NCBI GenBank assembly: GCA_019918135.1
Contig: WBZZ01006250.1
Span: 1-34,432 of the forward strand
DNA from: Paulinella micropora
Lineage: Eukaryota; Cercozoa; Imbricatea; Euglyphida; Paulinellidae
DNA length: 34,432 nt
Direction of reading: 5' to 3'
The notes beneath the pieces are model-generated. The model made no database searches and was not told where the DNA came from. It worked only from the letters and a program-made list of their open reading frames with translations. The translations under genes were made by a program, and so were the position numbers. Positions 33,875 through 34,432 of this stretch are shown in pieces (positions within the stretch are counted from its first letter, which is position 1; every line of letters starts with the position of its first letter).

Positions 33875-34432
33875 TAAATATTGTTGATGTTATTAATAAA
33901 GGTAAATCTTACAATATTAGAAAACGTGAAAGATCAAAGGACCGATCCTTCGACCCTCGCTCACTTTCTTGCGTGAAGACAATCGTTTGTCTTTCCGAGA
34001 TTGTTGTGCTAGCTTCCGAAAAGCGGTTTTGGCGGTACTACAGGCAAAACGACAATCAGCCAAAATCGTTTCCGCTGAGACTCTGAGTAGCCTGTAGGCA
34101 TCACCCCCCGGATAGCCGGTAAAAAGTACCTTTTCCTGGTGACAGGTGCACCAGCTTGTTTTTCAGTATTATTTGTCCGGATTGGACCTGATGCCATTTT
34201 ATTCCTGGTCTGTTGCAGTTTTCTTTTTTTGGCTTCACTGAGCTAATATAACGAGACATCATTCTCATCTTGTGAGGACTGTGTTTGGTTGTATTACCGA
34301 CTTTTTACGAGCTAGTATCGTTGGGGGCATTACATTTGGAGTCCACATCACTAGGGTGATTTCTTTCTGCTTTGCCACACAGGCAACAGAGTGAATTTTC
34401 TCTGACCTGTCTCACACGGGGACGTCAGACGA
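33875..34432. other. Non-coding flank, nothing recognised
   Basis: Unique sequence without a convincing ORF; the longest frames are under 75 codons and have no recognisable pattern. Confidence 0.5.

Noticed and set aside
33862..34086. 74-codon ORF in the right flank
   Set aside because: It starts inside the MITE terminal repeat, and its composition is that of random AT-rich DNA.

Overview
The window looks like eukaryotic genomic DNA made almost entirely of mobile DNA. Three blocks with clearly different base composition and codon use follow one another. No host gene is recognisable, so the species cannot be named. Long ATGT, ATCT, TC and TA microsatellites, a MITE and a LINE-like reverse transcriptase indicate a nuclear genome, for example of a marine invertebrate or an alga.

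Block 1 (1 to about 16,450, GC-rich, everything on the minus strand) is a giant retroelement that runs off the left edge. Read in its own direction it has a 5' region with four diverged subrepeats (about 16,260 to 15,519), a 1309-aa ORF with a degenerate USP-like fold, an ORF with an intact Ulp1/SENP-type cysteine protease, Pro-rich and RS-rich ORFs, an ORF with a USP-type (C19) deubiquitinase domain, and an ORF with RNase H placed upstream of a LINE-like reverse transcriptase. Neighbouring ORFs overlap or abut in different frames, often at C homopolymers. Several may be one long ORF broken by single-base errors or by programmed frameshifts.

Block 2 (about 16,470 to 31,160, AT-rich, compact, both strands) is a virus-like DNA element. 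It carries an A32/FtsK-like packaging ATPase (frameshifted), a 928-aa protein with a phospholipase A2-like HDxxY motif, a 1273-aa fibre with phage-type repeats and a C-terminal S74 self-cleaving chaperone, a two-helix membrane protein, a small secreted Cys-rich protein, a beta-rich 209-aa protein, a primase-polymerase joined across a frameshift to an SF3 helicase, a zinc-binding protein, and two related small basic proteins diverging from a region rich in GGTYGGACAC repeats. Its right end is a 402-bp inverted repeat whose tip holds two small palindromes, the T-shaped form of a hairpin telomere. I see no major capsid protein, protein-primed DNA polymerase or integrase, so it is either a partial copy or a lineage with unrecognised capsid genes. 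Replication (primase-helicase, repeats, hairpin), packaging (ATPase) and attachment or entry (fibre, PLA2-like protein) form a coherent set.

Block 3 (31,161 to 34,432) is non-coding flank: microsatellites, a short tandem duplication, a poly-T tract and a 273-bp foldback MITE with TA target duplication.
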